Notes: generated by a model not told the origin, from the sequence alone. 64,000 bases of DNA from Semisulcospira habei (GCA_036245525.1 BTPG01000002.1:165081439-165145438); one strand, 5' to 3'; counted from the stretch's first letter, positions 21,734-33,347 are shown. A program made the numbers and translations.

Positions 21734-21941
21734 TTAACACATTCTGCTCCAGGACCAAAATCCGCAAATTTTGAAGTTGCCCCCTGAAGATTGTATTACA
21801 CTTCTGGAAACAGATCGAGCGTGATAGTTCAAGGGTTGTGCCAGAATAGCTTGGCGCCTATGGGCGCCAAGCTATTCTGGCACAACCCTTGAAATATCAC
21901 GCTCGATCCTTGCCGTGGCGTGTCGGAGTTGAATGAGTTAA
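21734..21941. mobile_element. Family B element
   Basis: TTAA edges; stem gggttgtgccagaatagc / gctattctggcacaaccc, a paired variant. Confidence 0.82.
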
Positions 21942-21951
21942 TTTGGAACAA

Positions 21952-21988
21952 CCCAGTGTGCAAAGGCCATCGGCTTTTTGCGCATTGG
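21952..21988. repeat. Family E minimal copy
   Basis: cccagtgtgcaaaggccatc joined to ggctttttgcgcattgg; only the ends remain. Confidence 0.7.
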
Positions 21989-22117
21989 AAACCTACTCAA
22001 GACTACGGAGGAGCAGCAGAAGATGGAACGACCACGATATAAACTCTGTGGTATATTGCAAGATAGCTTGGGGTATTGCTCTTTGCGCTGAAAGGAAACC
22101 GGGCCTGTCCGGTGAAG

Positions 22118-22219
22118 GCAAAAGGACAGTAGGTCCATTTGATTGTGCAAAGCGAGATTTCATTGTAGCACAGTAACAATCTCGCTTATCACAAAAAAAT
22201 TGACATACTCCCTTTTGCA
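22118..22219. repeat. Family H palindrome, diverged
   Basis: ggcaaaaggacagtaggtcc / ttgacatactcccttttgc. Confidence 0.68.
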
Positions 22220-22427
22220 TACACAGGGCAGAACAAGTGATAATATGAGTGCTGGTTTTCAAAGTGAATTCAGTCATAATGGCGACACTGACTGACGCGG
22301 GCACGAAACACCCACAAGACAATCAAAACACGCACATTAGTACATAGTTATAATTCACGTGCGTGCGGGTGGTCTGGCTAATGACGCTGTATAGTACACA
22401 AGGTCTTAGTGTATTATTCCACGACAA

Positions 22428-22501
22428 CGCATGTGGCGCAGGTCTGAGCCTTTGGACCTTACGGCGCTCAGCCGTGGGTCCAAAATCACAGACCAGCACG
22501 C
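22428..22501. repeat. Family F palindrome
   Basis: ggtctgagcctttggacctt / gtgggtccaaaatcacagac. Confidence 0.65.
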
Positions 22502-22722
22502 AGTGATGATAAAAGGTCAAGTCGACCACTCCTTCGCAATCTACAGTACAGCCACCCCTCGTCATTATCCCAGCACAAGACAAACACGTCATAGTAATCC
22601 ACGTTGAACAAAGCCGTCTCAGTAGCTGAGGACTTTGGCATTCTCCCCAGGACATTTGCATTCTGCTGAGGTGGCCAGTTCTCTGCAAAGCCAGTTTAGC
22701 CCTTCCTACACTACAAACGAGA

Positions 22723-22820
22723 TAGGTCGATCATGATAGTTCAAGGGTGGTGCAGAATAGCTTGGCGCCTAAAGGCGCCAAACTATTCTGGCATCACCCT
22801 TGAACTAACATGGTCGAGAT
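22723..22820. mobile_element. Family B core
   Basis: tcgatcatgatagttcaagg / cccttgaactaacatggtcga. Confidence 0.75.
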
Positions 22821-22824
22821 TTCT

Positions 22825-23630
22825 CTTCAGCTGGTATGGATGGTCTGTTGAGTACGTAGCAGCATGTGGATGACAACTCACAATTAAGCTGTCTATTTTT
22901 TTTTTTCTGAATCGACGGTCTACTAGGCTAAGCTAAGCGCTGCATGTACATACATCTAAAAAGAAACGCGTAATATAGCGTGAACACGATAACTCAGCAA
23001 CAGCGGCTGGTCGCCTACACTGCTTTTTTTTTTCTTTTCTTTTTTTCATTTGTTTATTTATATGATTTAAAAAATAAAAAAAACACCCAACACCACGTTG
23101 GGAGCATGTCGGTTTTTACTAGCTTTCTCTAGGCAATGTTGCCATGTAGCAAGATGTATAAATAGCATCACAATATTTATTTATTTATTTATTTTATTTA
23201 TAACTAGACATTGAATACAACCAAACATGAAACAGTTAAATAATTTATGCCAGACCCATAAGCTTGACATTGATCAGCTGACTAAGTGAAAACTAATACA
23301 CGCATTCGGAATCCCAACCCGGGTCTGCCCTGGGGGACTTGGGGTGGGGTTAACTACTTTTTAGTTCCCAGGGTCACCCTGGTCAGCCCCACAGGGTGGG
23401 TTTTCCCCTCTATTTTGGGGCATGTGTTTCTGTCTACCCTTGGTCCATTCACCTGTATTTTTCTTTTTTTTTTTAATCTCCCTACTGTCTGCGCTGCCTG
23501 TAGCTCTTGATATTGGATGTGGTCTTAGCTTGATATAGGTCTCATGTCGTAGGTTTATTTAACGTATTGGACCGGCTGGCGACATACATTCAATATTCTG
23601 TTTAGTTGGGTTTTTTTTTTCACAAGCAGT
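22825..23630. other. AT-rich DNA with T runs
   Basis: Contains a G-rich block at 23309-23430 (gtctgccctgggggacttgg) that looks repeat-derived; no gene seen. Confidence 0.4.
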
Positions 23631-23632
23631 GC

Positions 23633-23700
23633 AGGCACGTCCTGAGAAAGTCTTGTTGCTGTCGGGACGTTAAGCAATGTACAATCAATGTACAATCAAC
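23633..23700 (-). repeat. Dispersed repeat end
   Basis: cgtcctgagaaagtcttgtt gctgtcgggacgttaagcaa is the reverse complement of 33768-33815. Confidence 0.55.
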
Positions 23701-23995
23701 GCACAGGAAAACCGAAGACTACATCATATACGTACAGCCTATAACAGGATATTAAAAGAAACCTACGCAGCAGCACGCGCGCTTTACAGGATGCTGAGGT
23801 CTCATCACACACACTTTGAATCACGTTTGGCATTACACAATTATTTCCAGCGTAACTTCGAAAACGAATCTTTGTTGAATATTATTTATGTGCTCGTCTG
23901 TGATTCAAGACTCAAAAAGCCTTTATTTCCTGTCTTAAATAAAACAGAAAATTGTCTTTAGGTTCCATGCGCTCTGGTGTTAATGATTCTGAGCC

Positions 23996-24066
23996 TTAAC
24001 ACATTGGAGACGTGCTGCATCGGGATACGCGGCGAAACCGGATGCGGCACGTCTCCAATGTGTTAA
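23996..24066. mobile_element. Family C palindrome (71 bp)
   Basis: Paired change acattggag / ctccaatgt; nine bases lost near the centre. Confidence 0.83.
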
Positions 24067-24077
24067 GGCGGTGCGTA

Positions 24078-24196
24078 TTAGCCCTTTGGGTGTCGGTAGC
24101 GGTTTTAGTCGCGATGATTCCTGGAGGAATAACAACACCCAGACATCCTGCAGGAATCATCGCGACTAACACCGCTACCGACACCCAAAGGGTTAA
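24078..24196. mobile_element. Family D palindrome with longer loop
   Basis: Perfect arms; a 25-bp asymmetric centre (gaggaataacaacacccaga). Confidence 0.85.
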
Positions 24197-24285
24197 TGCC
24201 CAGCATCCCAGAGCCGCACACATTAATGATTTGTACCACGTCAGTCCGTGACTCGTGGAAAGTGTGTCAATAGCACGCATCTTCA

Positions 24286-24411
24286 TTAACTTTTTTCAGC
24301 CCGGCGCGCGTATTTCCCAAATTTTGGAGGCGTCATCTAACGACTATGTACCTGTTGCAGGAGATGGATCGACCATGTCCTGTTGTAGTGCGTCAGGGCT
24401 GAATGGGTTAA
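24286..24411. mobile_element. Family B element lacking its core
   Basis: Left flank to ggatcgaccatg is joined straight to tcctgttgtagtgcgtcagg, so the stem is cleanly missing. TTAA edges kept. Confidence 0.78.
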
Positions 24412-24439
24412 CCTACAAGGCAAAGTATTGATTGCTATT

Positions 24440-24512
24440 TCTGTGTTGGTCTGCGACTCTAAATCTTACGGCTCAAGACCGTAAGATTCAACTAACTACA
24501 GAACAGAACACA
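24440..24512. repeat. Family F palindrome, diverged
   Basis: aaatcttacggctcaagacc gtaagatt; outer parts eroded. Confidence 0.5.
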
Positions 24513-24559
24513 ATTGACCACCGTGAACCGCGAAAACCATGATACGTCCCGTCTACCGG

Positions 24560-24765
24560 TACGCGCTGATGTCATACACCCATGATAATAATGATAATAA
24601 TAATTTTAAAATAATGACACCTCATACTCATAATACTAACAATACTGTTACTAATAATTAGTATTATAATATTATAATTATAATCATTATAATAATGTTA
24701 TTGGCATAGTTCTTGTCAAAGCGCCCTATCCCCAACATAAGCTCAAGTCGCTGTACATCGAAATT
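24560..24765 (-). repeat. AT-rich repeat with SINE-like end
   Basis: (AAT)n-rich DNA followed by caaagcgccctatccccaac and gctgtacatcg. On the minus strand this resembles the gcgctata + (TTA)n end of invertebrate SINEs, as at 25305-25380. Confidence 0.3.
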
Positions 24766-24805
24766 ATGCAGGATACTGCTCTAAAACTAAACCGACGAAT
24801 ACAAT

Positions 24806-25019
24806 TTAACCCATTACATCCTGAGGCTGATTTTGTCAAATTTGCTTATTGTCCTCTGAGGCTACATTACAGATTAGGAGATAGATTAACTGTTTTAGTT
24901 CAAGGGTGGTGCCAGAATAGCTTGGCGCCAGAGGCGCCAAGCTATTCTGGCAATACCCTTGAACTATCAGATAAATTAATCATTTTAAGCAATGGGTGTA
25001 TCAGGATGATAAGGGTTAA
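24806..25019. mobile_element. Family B4 element
   Basis: TTAACCCATTACATCC to TGATAAGGGTTAA; core stem shared with other B copies but flanks distinct. Confidence 0.8.
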
Positions 25020-25304
25020 GATAGAACATGTAGATAACGACATGGACAGACACACACACACACGCAGGGATGCACCTAGACGTCGGACACCCCGGCGGTT
25101 ATATTCCGATTCCAGGGCTAAAATGTGCGATTAATGTAGATGTCAGTAGGTCAAATGTCCTATTATAATTGCCTCGAACTGCCTATGTCCGATCACTTTT
25201 CTGTTGTCTTGGACTTCGTATTTTACGTAGCACATTAGCATTCTAAATCTGCCGCATAGCACGCAGTGACCACTCACGAAACACTATCTTAGCCTGAGCC
25301 TTTC

Positions 25305-25330
25305 TTTTGGGGATATTGCGCTATAGAAGA

Positions 25331-25381
<51 letters not shown>
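25305..25381 (+). repeat. SINE-like end with (ATT)n tail
   Basis: ggggatattgcgctatagaa followed by gattttttattatt and a long TTA run. Confidence 0.4.
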
Positions 25382-25389
25382 TGTACCTA

Positions 25390-25930
25390 CTAGAATGACG
25401 AGCACAACGCAAAACACACAAAAAATGCAACATCATTCAAGTCATGGGAATCACTGAAGTGTTTCCGATGACTCGAATGATATTGCATTTCTGTCGCTTG
25501 TATTACATGTCTATATTGAGGACATTATGTCCATTTTGGGGACATCTGACCCATCTGCGGAAATGTCTAGCTGCACATATAATCATAATGGTTCACTTCA
25601 AGTATTATATCGAAGCGCCATTGAGTGACGGGCGCCCTTGCAAACAAAACAGTGGTGGTAATATCTGCCGCTGCAATCTAGGTCAGTTGATTGTCTCATT
25701 CGCTCATCGCCTTGTCATGACAGCAATTATATCTACTGCGCAACATATCAATAAAGTCAGTGGGGCATCAGCAGTAAACATCGACCAAAACGAAAACCAG
25801 GTCAGCTACCGTTCAGCACTTCACCAACTGCATATACGGATGCAAATTATGCCAGCAAGAGACATGCACACGGTAGGTATGCTTCTATGTCTCTTGCACA
25901 CGGTAGGTGTTCGCTAAAACATACAGTAAC
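25390..25930. other. Open 157-codon plus-strand frame of doubtful meaning
   Basis: ATG 25444 to stop 25917. Composition and splice context do not support coding; the last part is a small inverted copy of gcaagagacatgcacacggt. Confidence 0.15.
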
Positions 25931-26059
25931 CGAACGTGTTATCTGAATTAGGAGTCATCTTTTGTGGGTTTAGGCCGGAGTGAAAAGTCCGCCGGAAGCC
26001 TGACCGGGTCACGCACCTGTCCCACAAGTTGAAGCAGAGGACAGGTAGAGCCAGCTGCG

Positions 26060-26183
26060 CGGGAAGAGAGAATGACAGCGGGCCATCAGAGTGATTGTGA
26101 CGCGCGTGCTCATAGCCCAGCCCGCCGTGAGATGGCCTTGGTTGCCTGCTCGGCGTTAAACCCAAATAACTAACTAACTCATA
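26060..26183 (+). mobile_element. SINE-like 3' end
   Basis: gccgtgagatggccttggtt, gcctgctcggcgttaaaccc, then the tail aaataactaactaactc. A reverse copy lies at 14363-14480. Confidence 0.5.
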
Positions 26184-26341
26184 GCCCAGCCAAAAGCTGA
26201 TTCAAGCGGCATTGCCAAAATAAATATCATGTTATCATGTGGGCAATGTGTACTGAAATGGTCACGAGCATGTACATGCACAAACCGCTTGTTAGCGGCT
26301 TAAACCCCTTCACTGACGAGGAAAACTGAGCACGATCTAAC

Positions 26342-26409
26342 TGCAAGAAACACAGATCCTCATAAGCCACCGCAGTTGCCGTGGACTCATGAGGACCTAT
26401 GCCTCCTGC
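26342..26409. mobile_element. Family A core
   Basis: tgcaagaaacacagatcctc / gactcatgaggacctatgcc. Confidence 0.68.
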
Positions 26410-26738
26410 TGACGTCACTCGGCATGTATACACGTTCCTTGGAGCAAGACCAGCGCACATCTATATTGATACTGACTCAGTTTAGACTGCGGTGGCTATA
26501 CACTAAAGCAGACGTAGAGATCAAAACAGCTTTATACTGGATTAGTCGTGGGAATGCGATACAACAGTCCGTGAGTGTACATCTAGCGTAGGTGGTAAAC
26601 AGTAGGGGCATCCTGAGCAGAGGCCTTCCGGGCTACATTCTTTACACCCATAATTATCATTGTCAATGATGAAACGTATTTTATTCTATGGCAGTAACAA
26701 ACCTTTGTAATCTATTCCGTCAACAAATAGGCTACCAT

Positions 26739-26847
26739 CCCAGCATGCAAAAGGCCATCGTGCTGAGGTCGGCTACAGTGGGCCCGTGCACGGCAGTGCG
26801 CGTGTCCAATACGGCCGACTTTGGCCCGATGTCCTTTGAGTACTGGG
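26739..26847. repeat. Family E palindrome
   Basis: cccagcatgcaaaaggccat / gatgtcctttgagtactggg. Confidence 0.72.
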
Positions 26848-26849
26848 AT

Positions 26850-27340
26850 CGCTTTCAACGATAAAAGTCCAGCCACGACTGACTCAGCTTGAACGTAAAA
26901 TGCACCCATCCACCCACCGGTGATATTAGTTGGTGACGTAAGGGGAAAAAAAGCACAGACCAGGACACAAATGACTAGTTCTTTAAGCTACCCGATACCT
27001 GAGAAACCTTCTATGGTCGGGCCTAATGATAGGCCTACCGAGGGGAAAAAGGAACACCTGCGTGGGTCTAAATATAGCACTTTTTAGCAGGAGCGGAATA
27101 TCCGGACTTTTGCAGCATCATCGCTGAATATAATTTCATTATCTAAAAACAAAATCTGATACATGTTGATGTATGTTTGGCGTAAGGTTAGACTTAATAA
27201 TCAGTGAACCGATAAACATGTTTTGAATCCTGGGCGAAGGTCTCAAAACGCATTCATGGTGTCAACGGTGTCCTTTCTAAAAGTTAGTGAATACATTAAC
27301 CCGTTCAGTTGCCACATTCCTTCTGCCAATGAAGATAAGT
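26850..27340. other. No recognised feature
   Basis: Apparently unique, AT-rich. Confidence 0.4.
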
Positions 27341-27344
27341 AGCG

Positions 27345-27466
27345 GCTAATCTCTCTGTTTGTTTGTTTGTCTATTTTGACAAAGGGTATTTACCCGAAAT
27401 ATTAATAAATTGTGTTGTACCCGTCTTTTCTAAGCGTGTTTCTTTCTCCGTTGGGTACTTCTTTAT
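27345..27466. repeat. Family M half element
   Basis: cgaaatattaataaattgtg ttgtacccgtcttttctaag cgtgtttctttctccgttgg. Confidence 0.6.
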
Positions 27467-27709
27467 TAACCCGTTCAGTGTCGAGAAAATATGAGCACCA
27501 CCCAATTGCAAGAGGTATAGATCCTTATGAGCCCCCGCAGTTGCAGGGGCTCATGAGGATCTAGTTATATGCCTCTTGCTGACACCACTTTGAATCCGTG
27601 TTCCTGAGACAGCTTGTTTTTTTTTTTGTGTGTGTTTTATTAACGAAGACTGCGGGGGAAAAAAAAAAGAAAAAAAGTTTGCGGCAACTGCAGGCACTGA
27701 ACGGGTTAA
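27466..27709. mobile_element. Family A, full-length element
   Basis: Begins TTAACCCGTTCAGT and ends ACTGAACGGGTTAA. The core is at 27518-27579, with a 5-bp insertion (gttat) in the right arm. The right flank includes T and A runs. This copy best defines the outer inverted ends. Confidence 0.85.
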
Positions 27710-27926
27710 TTAGGCGTTGACAACTTTCACAATATGAACTGAGTAGAAGTTCTACAGCCCTTTCACTGAAAAAAAAAAATGCTCCTAAAAATACTCGTAA
27801 GCCTCTTTTCTGCTTACACGACGCGATGTACTTCTATTTTCATTTTCACATGCATAATATTATGAAAGTGAATCATTTTACACCTTCACGGAACATGAGG
27901 TTTCTTTAAGTGAGTATACCTACTGT

Positions 27927-28141
27927 CTTTGATCTGATTCTAATGTCGGAATATCTCCTAGTAACCCCGTCCTTGCCGAGAAAAATGTAACAACGCGGCA
28001 CGGGCTGCAAAAGGCGTAGATCCTCATGAGCCCCCGCAGTTGCGGGGGCTCATGAGGATCTATTCCTCTTGCCGAAACCCAATAAAGGGCCTCAGTGTTG
28101 GAAAATTGGCTGTCTGTGTGTGGAGGGGGGGGGGGGGGGAA

Positions 28142-28231
<90 letters not shown>

Positions 28232-28232
28232 A
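27927..28232 (+). repeat. Dispersed repeat, copy 2
   Basis: Same elements as 1281-1520, with a longer GA run (about 45 units) and an aataaagggcc insertion. Confidence 0.75.
28007..28072. mobile_element. Family A core
   Basis: Stem almost perfect; the same outer sequence as 1365-1430. Confidence 0.78.
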
Positions 28233-28384
28233 ATGAATGAATTAAACTTTAAGGATAAAAGAATAGGTGCGCAGACCTTTTTTCATTCTTGTCCTTGCTA
28301 CAAACTAAAACACACACACACACACAAAACACGCACATACACACAAAAAAAAAACAACCCAAAAACAGAAAGAAAAAAAAAGAA

Positions 28385-28388
<4 letters not shown>

Positions 28389-28463
<75 letters not shown>
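28389..28463. repeat. (GA)n microsatellite
   Basis: Pure GA after an A-rich stretch; a second GA run lies at 28141-28229. Confidence 0.95.
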
Positions 28464-28465
<2 letters not shown>

Positions 28466-28608
28466 AAAATATAATTACAAAACACTCAACATCCAAAACA
28501 TCGTCTTCATCTCAAGGCTCCAAACACATTTGGTGGTAAAAGTAATTGTTTCGCGATTTAACGACTGAAATCATGCTGCCCACTAGACTGAAAGTCTCAC
28601 TTTAACAC

Positions 28609-28685
28609 GTGTGCTGGTCCGTGTGATTTTGGACCTATTTGGGTCAGTTTTAACCGTGAGTTTTAAACTCACAGAACAGCACACA
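28609..28685. repeat. Family F palindrome
   Basis: gtgtgctggtccgtgtgatt / aaactcacagaacagcacac. Confidence 0.65.
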
Positions 28686-28838
28686 TTTTTAGTACACCCA
28701 ATTTGTAGCACTGACAAATGAAAACATGAATAATAAAATAACATTTTTTATCAACCATATACAAGCCGCGGAGAACAAGAAAACTTCTCTTTCCTTAGAC
28801 TGATTAATTAAGATTGATGCCTTAAAAAAAAAAAAAAA

Positions 28839-28926
28839 CCGTTGCGTGACGGAGGCGGTTTTTTGTCGCGATGATTGCGACAGGAATCATCGCGACGAAA
28901 ACTGCTACTGACATGCACAGGGTTAA
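28839..28926. mobile_element. Family D palindrome
   Basis: ttttgtcgcgatgattgcga / atcatcgcgacgaaaac; left edge merges with an A run. Confidence 0.7.
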
Positions 28927-28929
28927 TTC

Positions 28930-29640
28930 AGATACAAACTTACATGATCATCAGAAACTCACCACTCAGCCAACGCATGAATCAGACTTGAATGAACTCT
29001 CGCTCGCTCTCTCTCAGTCCTCTGCCCCCGAACGTCCGGAGCGAAGTGAGGAAGAAAGATGTGTCCACCAGGTCTTTGTCACCCAACACGCCTCCTTAGT
29101 ACACAGCTCAGTCACTGCAGCTGTCCCCCCTTCCTTTTTCCTTTGTTTTCCTCCTCTCTTGTTAGCGCCGTCACTGGTCCTCTGGCGAGGCGCAGAGAAA
29201 ACAGCACTGGTCAACGCGAGCGTCACACGTTCACAAAGCGAGTCTGTCTAAGCAAAGACTCCGGCAGGCGACACGCGTATGAGAGAAAGTTCTCTGAGCT
29301 GGACTGAGATTTTACACCAGCGCTGTTTGACTGAATCAGCTTGGTCTCACAGTTGTAGACGAAACAGAAACTGTGTTTCGTAGGTACTGTGTGTACTTCC
29401 CGATCTATTAAAACACGGCGTAGCTTACCGTGTCACTCAAAGTTTCTAGTCGACACGATTTGGGAATCCCGGCAATGTATTACGCATGACTTTACCAGCG
29501 ACTATCATTTTTGTTTTTTAACCGCTAGACACATCTCAGTCACACTGAAACCCCAGGCGACGCCCTCAGTCATAGGAACAGAGCTGTAAATTAGTTTGAA
29601 TCACACTAGAAAGCAGTGCAAAATGAATCTGCCTCTTTCA
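28930..29640. other. Unique-looking DNA
   Basis: Moderate GC, free of foldback copies, several short overlapping frames (for example 29059-29307 plus) but none recognisable. Could be an untranslated exon or regulatory region. Confidence 0.25.
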
Positions 29641-29733
29641 GCTGCAAGGGGTTCGCTTAGTTGAGCGGTTGTATCTACAAGGAAGCCGAGGAAACCCCGA
29701 GCCAGCGATAAAAATAGCCGGCGCAAATATCAA

Positions 29734-29797
29734 CAAGAGGCACAGATTGTCATGAGCCCCTTTATCGCAGGGGCTAATGAGAATCTATACCTATAGC
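29734..29797. mobile_element. Family A core
   Basis: aagaggcacagattgtcatg / ctaatgagaatctatacct. Confidence 0.62.
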
Positions 29798-30156
29798 AGA
29801 GAATATATAACCTTGCCTTTGCTCAGAGGGAGTCAGCCATGGATATCGCCACACGACTTGAGGTGACAGAAGTAGTTGGAATCCCCGCCCCTGGTTGGCT
29901 GTGCGTCACTCTGACGTAGGCAGTCGCGATTGTGGTTTAGGCGTTCCCAAACACAACTTGCTTGTGGCTATACAGCCATAGTGTGTCTATATTGGCCTGT
30001 AATGTGTTTTTGTATCACAGCCAGCAAGGACGACGTACGTCAACGCTAGGTATGTGCATGAGATATTGCGTGAAGACTGAACAAACCTGCGACTGAAATA
30101 TCTCAAGTTGGAATGAAAAGAAAAGGGTGGGGTCGTTCAAACTTCTATTAACAAAT

Positions 30157-30351
30157 TTAACCCCAAAACTACATTCCAAAGTTTTGCAAGTGTTATGTAC
30201 CAGTTGCTGGAGATAGATTATCATGATAATTGAAGGGTAGAGCCAGATCAGCTTTGCGCTGAAGGCGTCAAGCTGACTCTGGCAATACCCTTTAATTATT
30301 ATGGTCAATCTATCTCCTGCCGTAGGGCCTCTGTCGGGCTAAATGGCTTAA
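30157..30351. mobile_element. Family B element
   Basis: ggagatagattatcatgata / ggtcaatctatctcc, more mismatches than most. Confidence 0.72.
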
Positions 30352-30498
30352 TATAGTCGACCTACTCCACATTTTCTTGAATTTTCCCGCACGTCATATA
30401 GTGCAACAGCAACAACAACAAAAACAACCAAACAAACGCAGACAGAGGGCAGCACCTTGACTGAAACGCTCTGCCGGCTTGGAGTATAGTACTCCTAT

Positions 30499-30591
30499 TA
30501 TACTGACGAGCAAAAGAAATGCGACGTTTTTGGAAAAGTGTTTCCGATGATTTCAAATTAAAATGTCGCATTTCTTTTGTTCGTCAGTATA
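30499..30591. repeat. Family L palindrome
   Basis: tatactgacgagcaaaagaa atgcgac / gtcgcatttcttttgttcgt cagtata. Confidence 0.8.
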
Positions 30592-30772
30592 CATGTATGT
30601 ATAGAAATTTCTTGAGAATTGGAGCAGATGACGACGTAATTGATCAAAGTAAAGTAATTAAGTTTCTATTTCATACGTAAAACTGCGCCGAAACTTGTTT
30701 AAGGCGATCTCATTCTGACAAAAGAGGGTTAATAAATTGCAATATTCCCTGTGTAAATGTTCTTAGTGTGTC

Positions 30773-30996
30773 TTAACCCTTATCATTCGGAATACACCAG
30801 TGTGTGAAATAAGTTTGACTAAAATAGTTCAAGGGTAGTGCCAGAATAGCTTGGCGCCTCTAGGCGCCAAGCTATTCTGGTACCACCCTTGAACTAAAGC
30901 CATTGGTCTATATCCTTATCTGTAAGTACTATAATGTAGCTTGCATATGACAGTGTACAAATTTGAAGCTTTTAGCCTCAGTATGATATGGGTTAA
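30773..30996. mobile_element. Family B3 element
   Basis: Near-identical to 10793-10992, with an extra ccttatctgtaagtactata segment. Confidence 0.85.
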
Positions 30997-31097
30997 TGAT
31001 GCTGGACAAAAGGGCTGACTTGTATACTGAAGTTTAAAATAAAATTAATTTAAAAAAAAAAATCTGCGCGTCAAGTTTGTACTCGCGGGATTGTTTC

Positions 31098-31250
31098 TTC
31101 TGTTACGCTCAAAATGCAATAGGAAACTTCTGTTACGCTCAAAATGCAATAGGAAACTTCTGTTACGCTCAAAATGCAATAGGAAACTTCTGTTACGCTC
31201 AAAATGCAATAGGAAACTTCTGTTACGCTCAAAATGCAATAGGAAACTTC
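31098..31250. repeat. 30-bp tandem repeat, 5 units
   Basis: Unit cttctgttacgctcaaaatg caataggaaa repeated five times without variation; a sixth begins and breaks at 31251. Open in several frames because 30 is a multiple of three. Confidence 0.92.
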
Positions 31251-31368
31251 GGTTACGTGTGCCTGCTCAGTTGCATGGATTATGAAAAGAAGGGTAGTCG
31301 AGTGTTATTTGTGGCAAGAAAACATTGAGGATAACCCGTTATATCAGCGAATTTTAGCAGTCAACAAA

Positions 31369-31625
31369 TCCAGACCAAAAAAAGGTGACTGCCAAGCGCG
31401 CACAATGCAGAGAATTAACCACCGAAGAAAGAAACACGCTTAGAAAAGACAGTTACAACACAATTTATTAATATTTGTACACACACCGATACGATGATAT
31501 AAGTAGTGAATTGTATTTTTGATTGTCTGTCTATTATGGAAAACTTGAGGTGTTTTACGTGAAATATAAATAAAATATGTTGTAACTGTCCGTTTTCTGA
31601 GCGTGCTTCTTTTTCGTTAAGTTAT
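31369..31625. repeat. Family M foldback element
   Basis: Ends gaagaaagaaacacgcttag aaaagacagttacaacacaa tttattaatatt / taaaatatgttgtaactgtc cgttttctgagcgtgcttct. Preceded by tccagaccaaaaaaaggtga ctgccaagcg. Confidence 0.68.
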
Positions 31626-31665
31626 TCCAAAGTGACAATCAAAGCCCAACATGGAGCGGATCGCT

Positions 31666-31868
31666 TTAACCCAGTTAGCCACAGACAGCAGGAGAAGGAT
31701 TGATCATAATAATTCAGTCAAGGGTAGTGCCAGATGAGCTTGGCGCATCTGGCACTACCCTTGAATTATCATGATCAATCAGATCCATCTCCTACAACTG
31801 GTACATAGTAGTTGTCAGGCAACACCTCCAAAAGTTGAGAAATGGGACCTTGGGGCTAAAAGGGTTAA
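31666..31868. mobile_element. Family B element
   Basis: Stem with agatgagcttggcgc; the loop is reduced so that gcgcatctggcac follows directly. Confidence 0.75.
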
Positions 31869-32062
31869 ACATTGCTGAATTGTTATTTTTTTGTCGTGTA
31901 AGTGCTTAAGTCAGCATTTGTTTCCGAGGAAGTGCACTTGATCAAAGTCCATCACTGACGCTTTGCTGCCTGTCAAGACTGTATACACAAGGACATGCGG
32001 GGAACTAGTGAAATGTACATGTATGTAAGATGTAGTGATAAGCATGCTTACACTAGCGAGAA

Positions 32063-32123
32063 GCAAGACGCATAGATTCTCATGTGTCTTTGCCAGGGGC
32101 TCATGAGAATCTATGCCTCTTGC
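32063..32123. mobile_element. Family A core
   Basis: gcaagacgcatagattctca / tgagaatctatgcctcttgc; the attctc/gagaat change is in both arms. Confidence 0.75.
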
Positions 32124-32129
32124 AGATGG

Positions 32130-32550
32130 ATGCGACTTTAGTTTGGCGACTGGAAAGCTCCTCGACCTTTGCGTTGAGTACTACAGTTACTATGACGTCA
32201 AGTTGAGATGAATCTCCGGTTCTCTGGCTTACTATAGTTACTTCCGTGACCTATCCCACGTTATCCTGGTGGTAAGACAAAGTCGGTTGTTCAGTCAGGG
32301 ACAAATGCGTGAACCCACCGTATTATGAACCGCGACTAAAGCCCTTTTTTTCAGCACTGAGACTATTACATGAGAACTGTTGCTGAATCACTGAGCAAAT
32401 GTGGCCCGACACAAGTATTGTCAGTTGGGAAACTCAGTCTGTCATAGAGATCACAATTCCATCAGTGTTCATGTCCTTGAGCCATTTAAAGCAATGAGGG
32501 TGTAAAGATCACAGCAACACCGAGTAAAGTTTAGTGAACTGACGTGGTTG
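32130..32550. other. No recognised feature
   Basis: Unique-looking DNA between family A and B copies. Confidence 0.4.
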
Positions 32551-32556
32551 ACAGTC

Positions 32557-32742
32557 TTAACTCATTCAGCCCCGACACAACACAGCGGCAAGATATGGCT
32601 CGACCATAATAGTTAAAGGTGCTATTCTGGCACCAACATTCAACTATCATGGTCGATCTGTCTCCTGAATTGTAATGAAGTCCTCAGAGGACAAACTGCG
32701 CAATGTGGGTATTTCGTACCTGGGACACAATGACTGAGTTAT
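32557..32742. mobile_element. Family B element, core mostly deleted
   Basis: ggctcgaccataatagttaa aggtgctattctggcaccaa; short remaining stem. Confidence 0.65.
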
Positions 32743-32858
32743 GAGTCCTGGAGGCTGATTCAGCTTTTTTTTTTTCTTTCAAAATCCTAGAATGTTGAAT
32801 GGCAGCTGTTAGTACAGACTGTGACAGCACACAGCTCTTCAGACAGCCTGTTCCATAT

Positions 32859-32928
32859 GCAAGAAGCATACATTCTCGCGTGGGCTCCTGTGGATGCAGG
32901 GGATCATGAGAATATGTCTCAGACTTGC
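32859..32928. mobile_element. Family A core, degenerate
   Basis: gcaagaagcatacattctcg / atcatgagaatatgtctcag. Confidence 0.5.
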
Positions 32929-33277
32929 TGCCATGGATAACATGGCACACTACTAGTCACTGGACCATTTTCACTCATTTCAGGACATTTTTTCCCTGTC
33001 ACCCGTTAGTAACTCTGACGGCGCTATTGTAAGATAACCGAATACTCAGAAACACCCGATCCTGAGGTGCCAATGTTATGCCGGGGAACTTGTAACCGCA
33101 CTTTTCAACACGGCACGGCAGGCGCTGTGAGGTTTTAGCGGACTGCATGTAAATGCTTGTATATGGGAATGGCCTTTTTCATTAGCCCACTAGCCCATGA
33201 CTTCCTGTGGCTGATTTTGTAAAGTTCGCTTAGTCTCCTATGAATGCTACTTTACATATTAGGATATAGCTCGTTTT

Positions 33278-33347
33278 AGTTGAAGTGTGGTGCCAGAATA
33301 GCTTGGCGCCTCAGGCGTCAAGCTATTCTGGCACCACACTTGAACTA
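33278..33347. mobile_element. Family B4 core
   Basis: Paired change agttgaagtgtggtgcc / ggcaccacacttgaact in both arms. Confidence 0.75.

Noticed and set aside
25444..25917. 157-codon plus-strand frame
   Set aside because: No recognisable domain, no codon bias, and it ends in repeat sequence; kept only as a low-confidence note.
31045..31328. Array of regularly spaced identical 30-bp repeats as a CRISPR array
   Set aside because: There are no spacers; units are directly adjacent, and the DNA is eukaryotic.
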